Positions 25,546 through 34,032 of a DNA stretch of 64,000 nt are shown here, one piece after another. A program made the translations under genes and the position numbers. Source of the stretch: Spirosoma aerolatum (GTDB lineage Bacteria > Bacteroidota > Bacteroidia > Cytophagales > Spirosomataceae); assembly GCF_002056795.1 (NCBI RefSeq), contig NZ_CP020104.1, positions 5,465,501-5,529,500 of the forward strand. Reading direction: 5' to 3'. The notes under the pieces are model-generated. The model did not search any database, was not told the origin of the DNA, and was given only the letters and a program-made list of their open reading frames with translations. The stretch's first letter is position 1. Every line of letters starts with the position of its first letter.

Positions 25546-28527
25546 ATGCGTTTACCTTTACAGAGGCTAGTATTTTTAATACTGGTAGTTTTTCCTTTTA
25601 CCACCCTGTATGCCCAGCTCACGATTACGAGCCCGGTAACCAGAATGGTATTCCAGCGCAACTTAGCGAATAATGCCACTGTTACCATAACCGGCACGGC
25701 ACCAACCAATGCCTCCCTGGTTGAGGCACGTTTTATACCCATATCATCCAGCCAGGGAACGCTCACCAACTGGTCATCCCTTTCATTTTTATCAGGTACA
25801 TCCTCGTTCCGGGGTCAGGTAACAGTCAACGGTGGCTGGTACCGATTAGCAGTCCGGGCCAAAAATGGGTCGGTGGTTATAGCCGAAACACAGGTTGATC
25901 GGATAGGCGTAGGCGAGGTATTTGTAGTAGCGGGGCAATCGAACGTATACGGCGGCTTGCAGCGCGTAACGAGTTCGGTCGAGGATCGCGTATCCTGCGT
26001 CGATTTCCGGCAGGATAGCATCAGCGAGCAGCTTTTACCCTTACAATTCAGCAAAGTCAGTTATGGAAGCTCTATAGGTCCTAGTCAGCCTCCCCATTTA
26101 TGGAGTACCCTCGGCGACAAACTGGTGCAACGTTTAAATGTTCCCGTTTTATTTCTGGGAGCAGCTCTGGGGGGCAGCAGCAGTAGCGAATGGCAGCAGG
26201 GTGCGACTGGAAATATGGGTACCACCACCAACTCGTCGGTTTATCGAAGGCTGGGAGAAGCCTTGCTGCATTATGTATCGCGTACAGGTGCCCGAGCCGT
26301 GTTGTGGCATCAGGGCGAAACCGATACGTACTATAACGTAAATGGTCAGACATATTACAACAATATTAATGCGGTCATTGAGAAAAGTCGACAGCAGGTA
26401 GGCTCGCAGCCACTGGCCTGGATGATCTCACGCGTGAGCTTTAATAATTATCAGACCAATGCCGGCATTATTTCGGCTCAGAACCAACTCATTGCCAATA
26501 TACCCAACGCGTTTCCTGGCCCAGCCAGCGACAGTATTATAGGCACGGCAAACCGGCCGGATGGCATTCACATGAAAGGTCCAGGCCTGGTCCGATTTAC
26601 TAATAGTTGGGATCAGGCACTGACAACTGCATTTTTTCAGAATGCAGTCCCTTTCATGCCAAACGACCCTGGTGCTTTGATTACCACCGGATACACCTTG
26701 CCCCTTCTTCGTCGGCAGGGTGATACACTGGCCGTCGCATCACTCCGTAGTAACCCGTATCAGCCATCCAATCAATATGTTGCTCAGATCATTCGGGCCA
26801 GCGATGGAACAGTGGTTGCCGAGTCCTCCCCAACGCAGGACAACCCGATTCTAATAAAGATTCCTTCCAGCCTACCTAATAGCCAATACCGGGTCAGAAC
26901 CCGTTCAACGAACCCAGTAATTCTGGGAACTCTTAGTGAACCGTTTACAATCCAGCAATCGGCCGCTCCTGCTGCGCTGCTGCGTGTATTACGTCAGCCT
27001 GTCATGGGAGGTACACCCCCCGATGCCATTCGGCGGGTGTCGTATAAATACGATTCCTATACACATGGTTTCTTTGCTATGGTGGAATCGACAGCATCCG
27101 TTGAGGTGAAACTTGAACGCATTGATGGGGGAACATTCACCGATACCGGCTGGTATCTAGCTCCACCAAGCTCGCAGGCACCCGACTATGAAGAATTTGC
27201 CAATTTTACGTACGTCCGCAATTATCCTCCCCAGGCAGTCGGGGTTGGTGGAGTCACGCCCGGCAAATACCGATACTCGATACGATTACAGGGCAATACG
27301 AGCCAGGTGATGTGGTTCGATATTACATTTATTGATGCCCGCCAAATCTTGTACCAAAAAGAACCGACTACCGTTATCCAGCCTCTCCTAACGCTAAGTA
27401 ATACCCCGGCTACACCTGCTTGCCTTACCAATCCGCTTACTGTATCCATCGACGTTGTTGACGGTCCTAAAGATGGCATTTACAGTGTTCGTTTATCGGA
27501 CCCAACCGGTTCCTTTGCCAATGAAACGACAATCAGCAACGTTACAGCTACCGGGCCCTTCACCGTTACGCTGTCGCCCCAGTTAACCTCGGGCAGCCAA
27601 TACCGCATCCGGGTAGTTACCAGCAATCCAAACCTGGCAACGTTACCCAGTCAGCCATTTGCAATCTGTAATGAGGCCGACCTCTCTATTTCAATGAGCC
27701 TTAGTAGTCGTAGTCCGACTGTTAACCAGCCCGTTACCCTTACCCTAGTACTCAACAACGACGGGCCGGGCGTTGTTGATAATGTTACTCTGCGAAGTTT
27801 ACTTCCGGCAGGTATGGAGTTTGTCAATGCGGTTGATGCAGGCATTCAGGCCACTGGCGATACAGTTCGGATCAATTCGGGGAGAGTCGACGCTGGCACC
27901 AGTCTGCCCTTTGCTTTTCGAATCAAGCCCAGGCAGGCGGGTACGTTCCTGACATCAGCTCAGATTATGACCAGTACCCATCGTGATCCCGACAGCCAGC
28001 CGGGGTCGGGTACGGGCGATGGGCAGGATGATGAAGCTACCGTCGATTTACGGACGCCTGAACAGAGTGATGCCATAAGTATTTCACCGAATCCCAATCA
28101 GGTTCCATTGCCTACCGTACAATCGAACCAACCTCCTACAGATCCAACAAAAGCCGATCTGAGTTTAGCTATTGTTAGTGACCAACTGGTCGTGCAACCG
28201 AATCAGGTAGCCAAGTTTACGTTTATTGTCACGAACAGTGGTGGAGCAATGGCTAACAATGTAACGTTGAAAACACTCCTGCCTTCAGGCTGGCAATTGG
28301 CCGTTACAACCGGCTTGACCATCAATGGACAGTCAGTTACGGCCAACATAGGGCCAATCGCTGCAGGCAATAAAGGGACTATGTCGCTGTTTGTTCAGGT
28401 ACCCAATTCAGGAACAATACAGGGTCAGGTATTGAGTGTTACTCCATTGGACCCCGACTCGACACCAGGCAATGGGTACACCAATGGTGAGGACGACGAA
28501 GCAATAGTCAGTGTGCGGGTAAGGTGA
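25546..28527 (+). CDS. large secreted protein: SGNH esterase domain plus two DUF11 domains
   Basis: The protein has 993 residues from the ATG at 25546; signal peptide 1-24. An SGNH esterase domain (about 120-370) has VVAGQSNVYGG (Ser132), AAALGGSSSSEW-like block, VLWHQGETDT and RPDGIHMKGPGL. Residues about 390-700 hold Ig-like segments. Two DUF11 domains follow (about 705-835 and 895-990), each ending in a D-P-D-S...DDEA acidic stretch that resembles a calcium-binding or linker repeat. DUF11 domains often appear in adhesins of Bacteroidota. No T9SS sorting tail is visible. The combination suggests a surface-exposed esterase or adhesin; the substrate is unknown. Confidence 0.75.
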   Translation: MRLPLQRLVFLILVVFPFTTLYAQLTITSPVTRMVFQRNLANNATVTITGTAPTNASLVEARFIPISSSQGTLTNWSSLSFLSGTSSFRGQVTVNGGWYRLAVRAKNGSVVIAETQVDRIGVGEVFVVAGQSNVYGGLQRVTSSVEDRVSCVDFRQDSISEQLLPLQFSKVSYGSSIGPSQPPHLWSTLGDKLVQRLNVPVLFLGAALGGSSSSEWQQGATGNMGTTTNSSVYRRLGEALLHYVSRTGARAVLWHQGETDTYYNVNGQTYYNNINAVIEKSRQQVGSQPLAWMISRVSFNNYQTNAGIISAQNQLIANIPNAFPGPASDSIIGTANRPDGIHMKGPGLVRFTNSWDQALTTAFFQNAVPFMPNDPGALITTGYTLPLLRRQGDTLAVASLRSNPYQPSNQYVAQIIRASDGTVVAESSPTQDNPILIKIPSSLPNSQYRVRTRSTNPVILGTLSEPFTIQQSAAPAALLRVLRQPVMGGTPPDAIRRVSYKYDSYTHGFFAMVESTASVEVKLERIDGGTFTDTGWYLAPPSSQAPDYEEFANFTYVRNYPPQAVGVGGVTPGKYRYSIRLQGNTSQVMWFDITFIDARQILYQKEPTTVIQPLLTLSNTPATPACLTNPLTVSIDVVDGPKDGIYSVRLSDPTGSFANETTISNVTATGPFTVTLSPQLTSGSQYRIRVVTSNPNLATLPSQPFAICNEADLSISMSLSSRSPTVNQPVTLTLVLNNDGPGVVDNVTLRSLLPAGMEFVNAVDAGIQATGDTVRINSGRVDAGTSLPFAFRIKPRQAGTFLTSAQIMTSTHRDPDSQPGSGTGDGQDDEATVDLRTPEQSDAISISPNPNQVPLPTVQSNQPPTDPTKADLSLAIVSDQLVVQPNQVAKFTFIVTNSGGAMANNVTLKTLLPSGWQLAVTTGLTINGQSVTANIGPIAAGNKGTMSLFVQVPNSGTIQGQVLSVTPLDPDSTPGNGYTNGEDDEAIVSVRVR

Positions 28528-28532
28528 AAAAT

Positions 28533-28568
28533 AAAAAGGAGCGATATGTACACACATCGCTCCTTTTT
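28533..28568. terminator. intrinsic terminator, usable in both directions
   Basis: AAAAAGGAGCGAT at 28533-28545 pairs with ATCGCTCCTTTTT at 28556-28568 around a 10-nt loop. The A tract before and T run after serve both the rightward DUF11 gene and the leftward galU gene. Confidence 0.9.
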
Positions 28569-28583
28569 ATACCTTTCTTTCGG

Positions 28584-29450
28584 TTATTCCTTCGCCAAAA
28601 TCTCTTCTAAAAAGGCCCGGAACTTGTCGGCAAATTCGGGACGCTTCAAGGCAAATTCGACGGTTGTTTTCAGAAAATCGAGCTTGTTACCAATGTCGTG
28701 CCGCTTTCCTTCGATGCAATGAGCGTACAGGTTCTCCCGCTTCAACAGCAGCAGCATGGCATCGGTCAACTGAATTTCGTTGTTCTTACCAGCTGGCGTC
28801 TGCTCCAGCATGGTAAAAATTTCGGGCGTCAGAATATACCGACCCGCAATCGCCAGATTGGATGGCGCATCGCTGATGGAAGGCTTCTCAACCAGTGTAT
28901 TTAGTTCCAGAATACGGTCGCTCAAGTATTTACCACCGACAATTCCATAGCGATTTACCTTATCATGCGGCACTTCTTCTACCGCTATCACCGAGCCGCC
29001 ATACTGCGCGTAGGTATCGATTAATTGCTGCGTTACCGGAATTACCGAATCCATGATAGTATCGCCCAGCAACACAGCAAACGGCTCATTACCAACGTGA
29101 TGTTTAGCATAGCGTATTGCATCGCCCAGACCATTCAGTTCCCGTTGCCGTACATAATGCAGAGTAGCCATGTCGGACAGACGGCGCATTTCATCGAGTA
29201 GCAACTGGTCCTCTTTTTCTTCCAAACGCGCTTCCAGCTCATGGTTGCGATCAAAATGGTCTTCAATGGCACGTTTGCCTTTGCCTGTAATAATCAGGAT
29301 GTCTTCAATACCCGAATCAACGGCCTCCTGCACCACATACTGAATGGTTGGTCGGTCAATGATAGGCAACATTTCTTTAGGCTGTGCCTTGGTCGCTGGT
29401 AAAAACCGGGTCCCAAATCCGGCAGCAGGAATAACGGCTTTCTTTATCAT
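28584..29450 (-). CDS. galU: UTP--glucose-1-phosphate uridylyltransferase
   Basis: The protein has 288 residues, the normal GalU length, starting MIKKAVIPAAGFGTRFLP. The nucleotidyltransferase motif GFGTRFLPATKAQPKEML (about 11-28) and FAVLLGDTIMDS (substrate Asp) are present, with LVEKPS and the sugar-binding GRYILTPEIF. The enzyme makes UDP-glucose from UTP and glucose-1-phosphate. A longer frame reaches 29534, but its first 28 codons are the repeat at 29455-29532, so the ATG at 29450 is the true start. It is transcribed with the GHMP kinase gene upstream, suggesting sugar-1-phosphate activation, perhaps including glucuronate-1-phosphate. Confidence 0.95.
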   Translation of the reverse strand: MIKKAVIPAAGFGTRFLPATKAQPKEMLPIIDRPTIQYVVQEAVDSGIEDILIITGKGKRAIEDHFDRNHELEARLEEKEDQLLLDEMRRLSDMATLHYVRQRELNGLGDAIRYAKHHVGNEPFAVLLGDTIMDSVIPVTQQLIDTYAQYGGSVIAVEEVPHDKVNRYGIVGGKYLSDRILELNTLVEKPSISDAPSNLAIAGRYILTPEIFTMLEQTPAGKNNEIQLTDAMLLLLKRENLYAHCIEGKRHDIGNKLDFLKTTVEFALKRPEFADKFRAFLEEILAKE

Positions 29451-29454
29451 TTTT

Positions 29455-29532
29455 AAAGAGCGAAAGAGCGAAAGAGCGAAAGAGTGGCCGACGCGAGAAT
29501 CCTTCGCTCTTTCATTCTTTCGCTCTTTCGCC
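29455..29532. repeat. octamer hairpin repeat, copy between GHMP kinase and galU
   Basis: Tandem AGCGAAAG units at 29455-29487 face inverted units (CTTTCGCT) at 29502-29532 with a 14-nt middle. It lies in the 85-bp gap between two same-strand genes, 3 bp from one stop and 4 bp from the next start. It may interrupt or attenuate the operon. Confidence 0.92.
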
Positions 29533-29535
29533 AAT

Positions 29536-30531
29536 TTATACTACATATGGCTTAATCACGCGGGCGTTGATTTTCTTCAGGGATACAAATAAGCGGTTCA
29601 GCATGGCGTCGTCGCGGTAGAGGCCGATAATGGAACCACCCGAACCCGTAAACGAAGCCGATGCCCCACAGGAGCGGGCCGTTTCGATCAGGCTGCGGTT
29701 CCGATCGCTGATGTTATAAATCTGAGCCCGCAAATCAAAATTACGGTTGACCAATGCATTCAGTGCCTCAGCATCACGCTGTAGCATCGCTTCACGGCCC
29801 TGGCGGGCTACATCAGCAATGGCGCTCATGGTTTCGACCACAATAGGTTCACCTTTAAGCCAGCGCGATTTGACATCGTTATGCACCTGTCCCGACTGTT
29901 TACCCAGATCGGTATTGTAGGCAATATATAACCTGGGGAGCAGCCGGGAATCAAGCGGTTCGTAGGCACCATGTCCCTGCTGCTCCATAATGGCTTTGTC
30001 GAAGTTCATATAAACACAGCCTTCGTAACACTGAATAACCCGATCCTGTAAACCCGCTGTTATGCCCAACTCGTCGGTTTCGGTAGCCAGCACCAGGTTA
30101 GGTAACACAGGCAGAGGAATTTCGACGTTGTAAAACTGCATCAGCGCCCGGAACGTCGCAACGATAATGGCGCTGGACCCAGATAAACCCACCTGCCGGG
30201 GGATAGAAGTGTTATAGCGGATCGAAAAGTTCTGATTAGGAAGCCGGATATTCTCTTTTTCGCAGTATTCCGCGAACTTCTTGATAGCCGCTTTCAGGAG
30301 GGGAACCCCGCCATGATAACCCAGCATACTGACCGAATCGCGCAGATGGTGAAGGCTCCGAAAAACGTTCGTATCCTGTGGCTGCGGTTCAATATGAAGT
30401 TCGGGCGACGGATAAAGCGTTACAGACGCTCCGAAGTTACGAACAGAAATAGCAATGGTTTTACCAAAGAATCCATCGGACGGGTTACCGAGCAATCCCG
30501 CCCGGGCATAAGCACGGGTTTCGATCAGCAA
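29536..30531 (-). CDS. GHMP kinase, glucuronokinase-like
   Basis: The protein has 331 residues. The N-terminus ARAGLLGNPSDGFFGKTI matches the sugar-binding start of glucuronokinases, the GHMP ATP loop is PRQVGLSGSSAI (111-122), and motif 3 is ASFTGSGGSIIGL near residue 295. From memory the arrangement closely follows plant glucuronokinase, which makes glucuronate-1-phosphate; no search was run. Next to galU, it suggests a route from free glucuronate to UDP-glucuronate, bypassing UDP-glucose dehydrogenase. Other GHMP members (galactokinase, mevalonate kinase) differ at the N-terminal motif. Substrate assignment is inference. Confidence 0.82.
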   Translation of the reverse strand: MLIETRAYARAGLLGNPSDGFFGKTIAISVRNFGASVTLYPSPELHIEPQPQDTNVFRSLHHLRDSVSMLGYHGGVPLLKAAIKKFAEYCEKENIRLPNQNFSIRYNTSIPRQVGLSGSSAIIVATFRALMQFYNVEIPLPVLPNLVLATETDELGITAGLQDRVIQCYEGCVYMNFDKAIMEQQGHGAYEPLDSRLLPRLYIAYNTDLGKQSGQVHNDVKSRWLKGEPIVVETMSAIADVARQGREAMLQRDAEALNALVNRNFDLRAQIYNISDRNRSLIETARSCGASASFTGSGGSIIGLYRDDAMLNRLFVSLKKINARVIKPYVV

Positions 30532-30691
30532 GACAGGAAGCGGCTACGGGCCGCCATTTTAATCAAACAATTGACCGACAAGTTTACGAAAGATTCCTAG
30601 TAAAAACCGTCCTGTATGTACCGAAACCTACTAAAAAAAGTGACCAGTTTATTAACTGGCCACTCGGTAACTAGGCATTGTAGTAAAACGA

Positions 30692-31168
30692 TTATGATTT
30701 ACTCACATCCGTTTTGTTTTTATCATCGTATCCAATGTGATGGGGATCATAACCCTCATTCGGGTTGTCGCCCTCTTCCAGATAGGTCGCATCGGCCCGG
30801 TGCAGGAGCGCATCATCAGAAGGATTTTCAGCCACCTCGCTCAATTTGCTGGCCGCTTCATCGCTCATCATATGCCCTTTGGGTACGTCCGAAATAGCGT
30901 CGGCATCGACGTCCCATTCCTGCGTACCGCCAAGGCTTTCGTTATGCGGTTCGCCAGCGCGTCCGACGCCGAGGTTCGCTTCGCGGGTATCGTGCGTCAG
31001 ATGCATGTTTTCGCTGTCCATATCCATGCCCGAGGTCGAATCTTTGTAGGCGTTCGTTCCTACCCCCTCTGATTCACGGCCAAAGTCGGACGTACCATGC
31101 TGGTTGGGATCTTTTGAATAATAATCAGGATCTACTTTTTCGGGGTCGAATGGTGATGTAGTTGCCAT
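30692..31168 (-). CDS. acidic, probably disordered protein of 158 residues
   Basis: The whole sequence is rich in Asp, Glu, Asn, Ser, Gly and His with almost no hydrophobic clusters. It has repeated DP/NP turns (FDPEKVDPDYYSKDPNQHGT at the start, GYDPHHIGYDDKN at the end). No signal peptide or known domain is seen. Such proteins in soil bacteria are sometimes stress-related, but nothing in the sequence proves that. It is a stand-alone gene with a 160-bp gap to the GHMP gene. Confidence 0.6.
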   Translation of the reverse strand: MATTSPFDPEKVDPDYYSKDPNQHGTSDFGRESEGVGTNAYKDSTSGMDMDSENMHLTHDTREANLGVGRAGEPHNESLGGTQEWDVDADAISDVPKGHMMSDEAASKLSEVAENPSDDALLHRADATYLEEGDNPNEGYDPHHIGYDDKNKTDVSKS

Positions 31169-31268
31169 AACGTTACGTGTTTTTTAGCTATAACCCGAAA
31201 TGGAGGAAGGTTGTTTAGCAAGCCTAAAGCAGAAGCAACTCATTTCCTTCACCCTTTGCCCCAAGTAC

Positions 31269-31637
31269 TTACCCCTCTGCCCTATGCGCTCTTAGCTCGG
31301 CCAGTAGCTCATCATTTGTTTGTTGAAGCAGGGCCACGCGCTCATTGAGCTGAAAAAGCAGGAACTCAACATTACGTAGTCGTTCTTCGGTTGTGATGGC
31401 TGCCGACGGTGAGCTAAGTGTCTTAAACATCAGCCCTTCACCCCGCAGAAGCCAGTCGCCGTTCACCTGCGGAAAAGCAATCAGAATTTTTTCGAGCGTA
31501 TCGAACCGGGGCTTCAATCGACCATGCAGGATGTGGTATACTTTTTCGCCCCGATTCTCACCCAGTTTACGAGAAAATTCGAGCACGCTAATATCTAGTG
31601 TATCAATAAGTTGCTGCAAGCGTAGGTGGATGGTCAT
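31269..31637 (-). CDS. XRE-like helix-turn-helix regulator with coiled-coil tail
   Basis: The protein has 122 residues. Residues 1-65 fit a Cro/CI-like fold: LRLQQLIDTLDISVLEFSRK, then the recognition helix region GENRGEKVYHILHGRLKP, and PQVNGDWLLRGEG, the phage-type end. Residues about 80-118 form a coiled coil (LRNVEFLLFQLNERVALLQQ). It is divergent from the recombination-like genes at 31908-33890 across a 270-bp gap and probably controls them. Confidence 0.85.
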   Translation of the reverse strand: MTIHLRLQQLIDTLDISVLEFSRKLGENRGEKVYHILHGRLKPRFDTLEKILIAFPQVNGDWLLRGEGLMFKTLSSPSAAITTEERLRNVEFLLFQLNERVALLQQTNDELLAELRAHRAEG

Positions 31638-31796
31638 AAAAAAATAAAAATCTTAAAAAATTAGTACTTGGGCGAGGAGTGATCACCAGGAGTTGAGACT
31701 GCGAGCTTTTCTCTCCCATTACTCACTCCTCACGCTCGATGCTACCGATGCTACATATTACTCTGTAAAATAATCACAAAAACGCGAAAAAATGCC

Positions 31797-31827
31797 TTTG
31801 TTAATTACACAAAACTATGTATATTTA
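31797..31827 (+). promoter_or_regulatory. probable promoter of the recombination-like module
   Basis: TTTG at 31797-31800 and TATATTTA at 31820-31827 are separated by 19 nt, close to the Bacteroidota consensus. A GGGACC/GGTCCC hairpin at 31860-31879 lies in the leader before the ATG at 31908. Confidence 0.5.
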
Positions 31828-31907
31828 AGTCTTAAATGGAACCCCCAGAAAAGGCAAAAGGGACCGCAACACGGGTCCCCTGCTTGAACAGTAAACAACA
31901 AATACTA

Positions 31908-32546
31908 ATGAACACACAAAACAAAAACCAACTTTCGACAATTCAAAGCGGTACCCCCCTTAAACCGTATCAAAAAATTCACGAATTGACTGGTGAAGTG
32001 GTAAATAAGTACAAATATTTGGAAGGACACCCCCGTCAGTACCGGTTCGATGCCAAAGAAGGTGTGTTCAACATCAACGGAACCGAGAAGTTGGGCCGTA
32101 CCCTTACCTTTCAACCTATTGCCTGGCGGATCTTCACCGACAACATCCTGAACATGGGAACCAAGAACTGGGCCGAGATCTTTTTCATCGATGAAAACAA
32201 TTGTGTCTCAGCGGTCCTTTTTCATGGCTATTCCGTCGATAATATCTTCCGTCTGATTGAACCGCTCTATTACGACGATCTTACGCTGGCCGATGTAGTG
32301 GTTACGGCGGTTGCCGAAAAGAAGGAATACACCAAGTCGCAGCCGAAGGGTGTGTATTACATTGCCACGTTCTCTTATAAGAACGGCGATCCCGAAAAAA
32401 CGGCTGAACTGAAGCAATTTGCCCAGGATGTCAAAATATTCCGCCAGGAAACGCTGACCGATATTGCCAATATCAAAACGGCGATGAACTATTACAACCC
32501 ATTTCTGAACCCAATCGACGAGCACGAGTTATTGCCAATTGGTTAG
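31908..32546 (+). CDS. unknown protein of a possible recombination module
   Basis: The protein has 212 residues from the ATG at 31908. An in-frame start at 31836 would place the leader hairpin in the protein, so it was rejected. It is a mixed alpha/beta protein with no signal peptide: a charged N-terminus, a central TLTFQPIAWRIFTDNILNMG, KNWAEIFFIDENNCVSAVLF and a beta-rich IATFSYKNG, then a long helix (AELKQFAQDVKIFRQETL). No family is recognised. It is 111 bp before a RecE-like nuclease gene, the position where RecT-like annealing or single-strand-binding partners often occur. That role is speculation. Confidence 0.6.
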   Translation: MNTQNKNQLSTIQSGTPLKPYQKIHELTGEVVNKYKYLEGHPRQYRFDAKEGVFNINGTEKLGRTLTFQPIAWRIFTDNILNMGTKNWAEIFFIDENNCVSAVLFHGYSVDNIFRLIEPLYYDDLTLADVVVTAVAEKKEYTKSQPKGVYYIATFSYKNGDPEKTAELKQFAQDVKIFRQETLTDIANIKTAMNYYNPFLNPIDEHELLPIG

Positions 32547-32554
32547 GTTCCCAA

Positions 32555-32621
32555 AAAGGTGGTGTAGTGCGAATGAGCATAGTAGGCTATAAGCTGTCGC
32601 TCAATCCACTATACCACCTTT
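32555..32621. promoter_or_regulatory. intergenic hairpin between unknown gene and nuclease gene
   Basis: AAAGGTGGTGTAGTG at 32555-32569 pairs with CACTATACCACCTTT at 32607-32621 (14 of 15). It may be an attenuator inside the operon. Confidence 0.5.
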
Positions 32622-32657
32622 CAGCTAGTCCACATACTCAATTTAGATCCATCTAGT

Positions 32658-33428
32658 ATGCTTAGTCAATCTGTTGGCGCTGGTGATCATTATCGCTCGA
32701 TCATGCGCGTGTCGAACTCCGACCTGACACGCCTGAAAGAAGAACATCTGGGTTATTGGTCTACGCCATCGGCCCGGTTTATTTCGGAGAAAACGAAAGT
32801 GTTTGGACGGGCCTTTCATCAGCACTTGCTTGAACCTGAATCCGTCGGTACGGTGATTGCCCAGCTCCTGCCCGATTTAATTGATCCAGCCAGTCAATTA
32901 CCCACCGACGAACTGGCTCCGGCACAAAGCAAACAGCTACAAACGCTCATGAAGACCATCCGGCAGGATACGTTTTGCCGACGGTATTTACGGCTTTCAG
33001 AGCGTGAACGCATTATTTTATCGACAGACCCCGCAACAGGTATAGCCTGCAAAGCGCGACTCGACATGGTATATACTAGTCCCAAACGACGCAATGCACT
33101 GATCATCGACCTTAAAACAACGTCGGCCCGGTCGCAGGCTCAGTTTCTGGAATCCTGCTACACCTACGATTACGATCGGCAGGCTGCCTTTTACATCGAC
33201 AGCCTTCGCCACGCCGACAATCGGGAGTGGGCCAGTACGCGTCAGTTTCGATTTGTGTTCATTGGCATCATGAAACAACGCCCTCACCGGCTGTTTGCCG
33301 TCGATGCGAGTTCCATACCCGGTTTTCTGGACTATGGCCGAAAAAAATACCGTTTCTGGCTTCGCAAATGGCGGGAAGAGCAGCAGACTTTACCCCTGAT
33401 AACATCCGCCTGGAGTATGAGTGCCTAA
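32658..33428 (+). CDS. RecE-like PD-(D/E)XK nuclease
   Basis: The protein has 256 residues. An N-terminal helix-rich segment begins near MRVSNSDLTRLKEE (in-frame ATG at residue 16 is a possible start). FGRAFHQHLLEPE holds the conserved His (about 54). The nuclease core has CKARLDMV (Asp136), IIDLKTT (Asp151, Lys153) and YDRQAAFYIDSL (Gln175), the order seen in exonuclease VIII/DUF3799-type enzymes. Such nucleases resect double-strand ends for annealing-type recombination in phages. It sits in a small divergent locus with an XRE regulator but no phage structural genes, so it may be a domesticated remnant. Confidence 0.82.
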   Translation: MLSQSVGAGDHYRSIMRVSNSDLTRLKEEHLGYWSTPSARFISEKTKVFGRAFHQHLLEPESVGTVIAQLLPDLIDPASQLPTDELAPAQSKQLQTLMKTIRQDTFCRRYLRLSERERIILSTDPATGIACKARLDMVYTSPKRRNALIIDLKTTSARSQAQFLESCYTYDYDRQAAFYIDSLRHADNREWASTRQFRFVFIGIMKQRPHRLFAVDASSIPGFLDYGRKKYRFWLRKWREEQQTLPLITSAWSMSA

Positions 33429-33542
33429 AATGGTGTATGGTATTCTGTTTACGATTAGGGCGGCTGAAGCGTGAATCATTCCTGCGTTAGCCACCACAAA
33501 CCGTAGACAGAATACCGCAGAACCGAAAACCAATAAAACGTT

Positions 33543-33890
33543 ATGAACGCTTCAATAATCAACCTGACACCTACTCCACTCCACTTCGACTGGGGTACCG
33601 ATGGTCTGGTCCTCTGGATTGAGGAACTGGATGGTACCGACAGCCTGACCACTCAGATGGATGAAGTGATGGAGCGTATTGGCTTTGCCATTGAATTACA
33701 AACTGGCTGGGACCATCGTACCGACAGTAACACGTTACATCCGCTTTATGGGTACCGACTTTTATTGCGGGATGCGTCGGGCTGCTGGAATGCCATCAAG
33801 ACCGACGAAACCGGCCATTTTGCGGGACTGATTCCGCTTCAGGAAATGGACTACGAAATCGCCTACGAAAAAGTAATGTGGATGGATTAA
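33543..33890 (+). CDS. hypothetical small acidic protein in the nuclease locus
   Basis: The protein has 115 residues, acidic, with a predicted alpha/beta fold (LVLWIEELDGTDSLTTQM, then IGFAIELQTGW and YGYRLLLRDASGCW). No signal peptide or family is recognised. It follows the nuclease gene by 114 bp and ends 21 bp before a terminator, so it is probably the last gene of the unit. It could be a modulator or inhibitor of the nuclease, as small acidic phage proteins can be, but that is speculation. Confidence 0.55.
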   Translation: MNASIINLTPTPLHFDWGTDGLVLWIEELDGTDSLTTQMDEVMERIGFAIELQTGWDHRTDSNTLHPLYGYRLLLRDASGCWNAIKTDETGHFAGLIPLQEMDYEIAYEKVMWMD

Positions 33891-33910
33891 TGAACCAGTC
33901 ATTTCCAACG

Positions 33911-33945
33911 TAAAGACCGACCTTCTGTACAGGCCGGTCTTTTTA
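33911..33945 (+). terminator. intrinsic terminator of the recombination-like module
   Basis: TAAAGACCGACCT at 33911 pairs with AGGCCGGTCTTTTTA ending 33945, followed by a T-rich run. Confidence 0.88.
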
Positions 33946-33996
33946 TTTTCTGAAAAGCTTCGGCTAAACTCGTTTCAGGCATTGATATTTTTTCAA

Positions 33997-34028
33997 TTTG
34001 TTCAGGCCGACGTTTCGGTGTAGTTTCG
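33997..34028 (+). promoter_or_regulatory. possible promoter of the AraC gene
   Basis: TTTG at 33997-34000 and TAGTTTCG at 34021-34028 are 20 nt apart, near the Bacteroidota consensus except C for T at the seventh base. The -7 box ends only 4 bp before the ATG at 34033, so transcripts would be leaderless or translation would begin later. Confidence 0.35.
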
Positions 34029-34032
34029 TTAC

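Noticed and set aside
28584..29534. Longer GalU start at 29534
   Set aside because: The added 28 residues are the translated octamer repeat, and the family N-terminus begins at the ATG at 29450.
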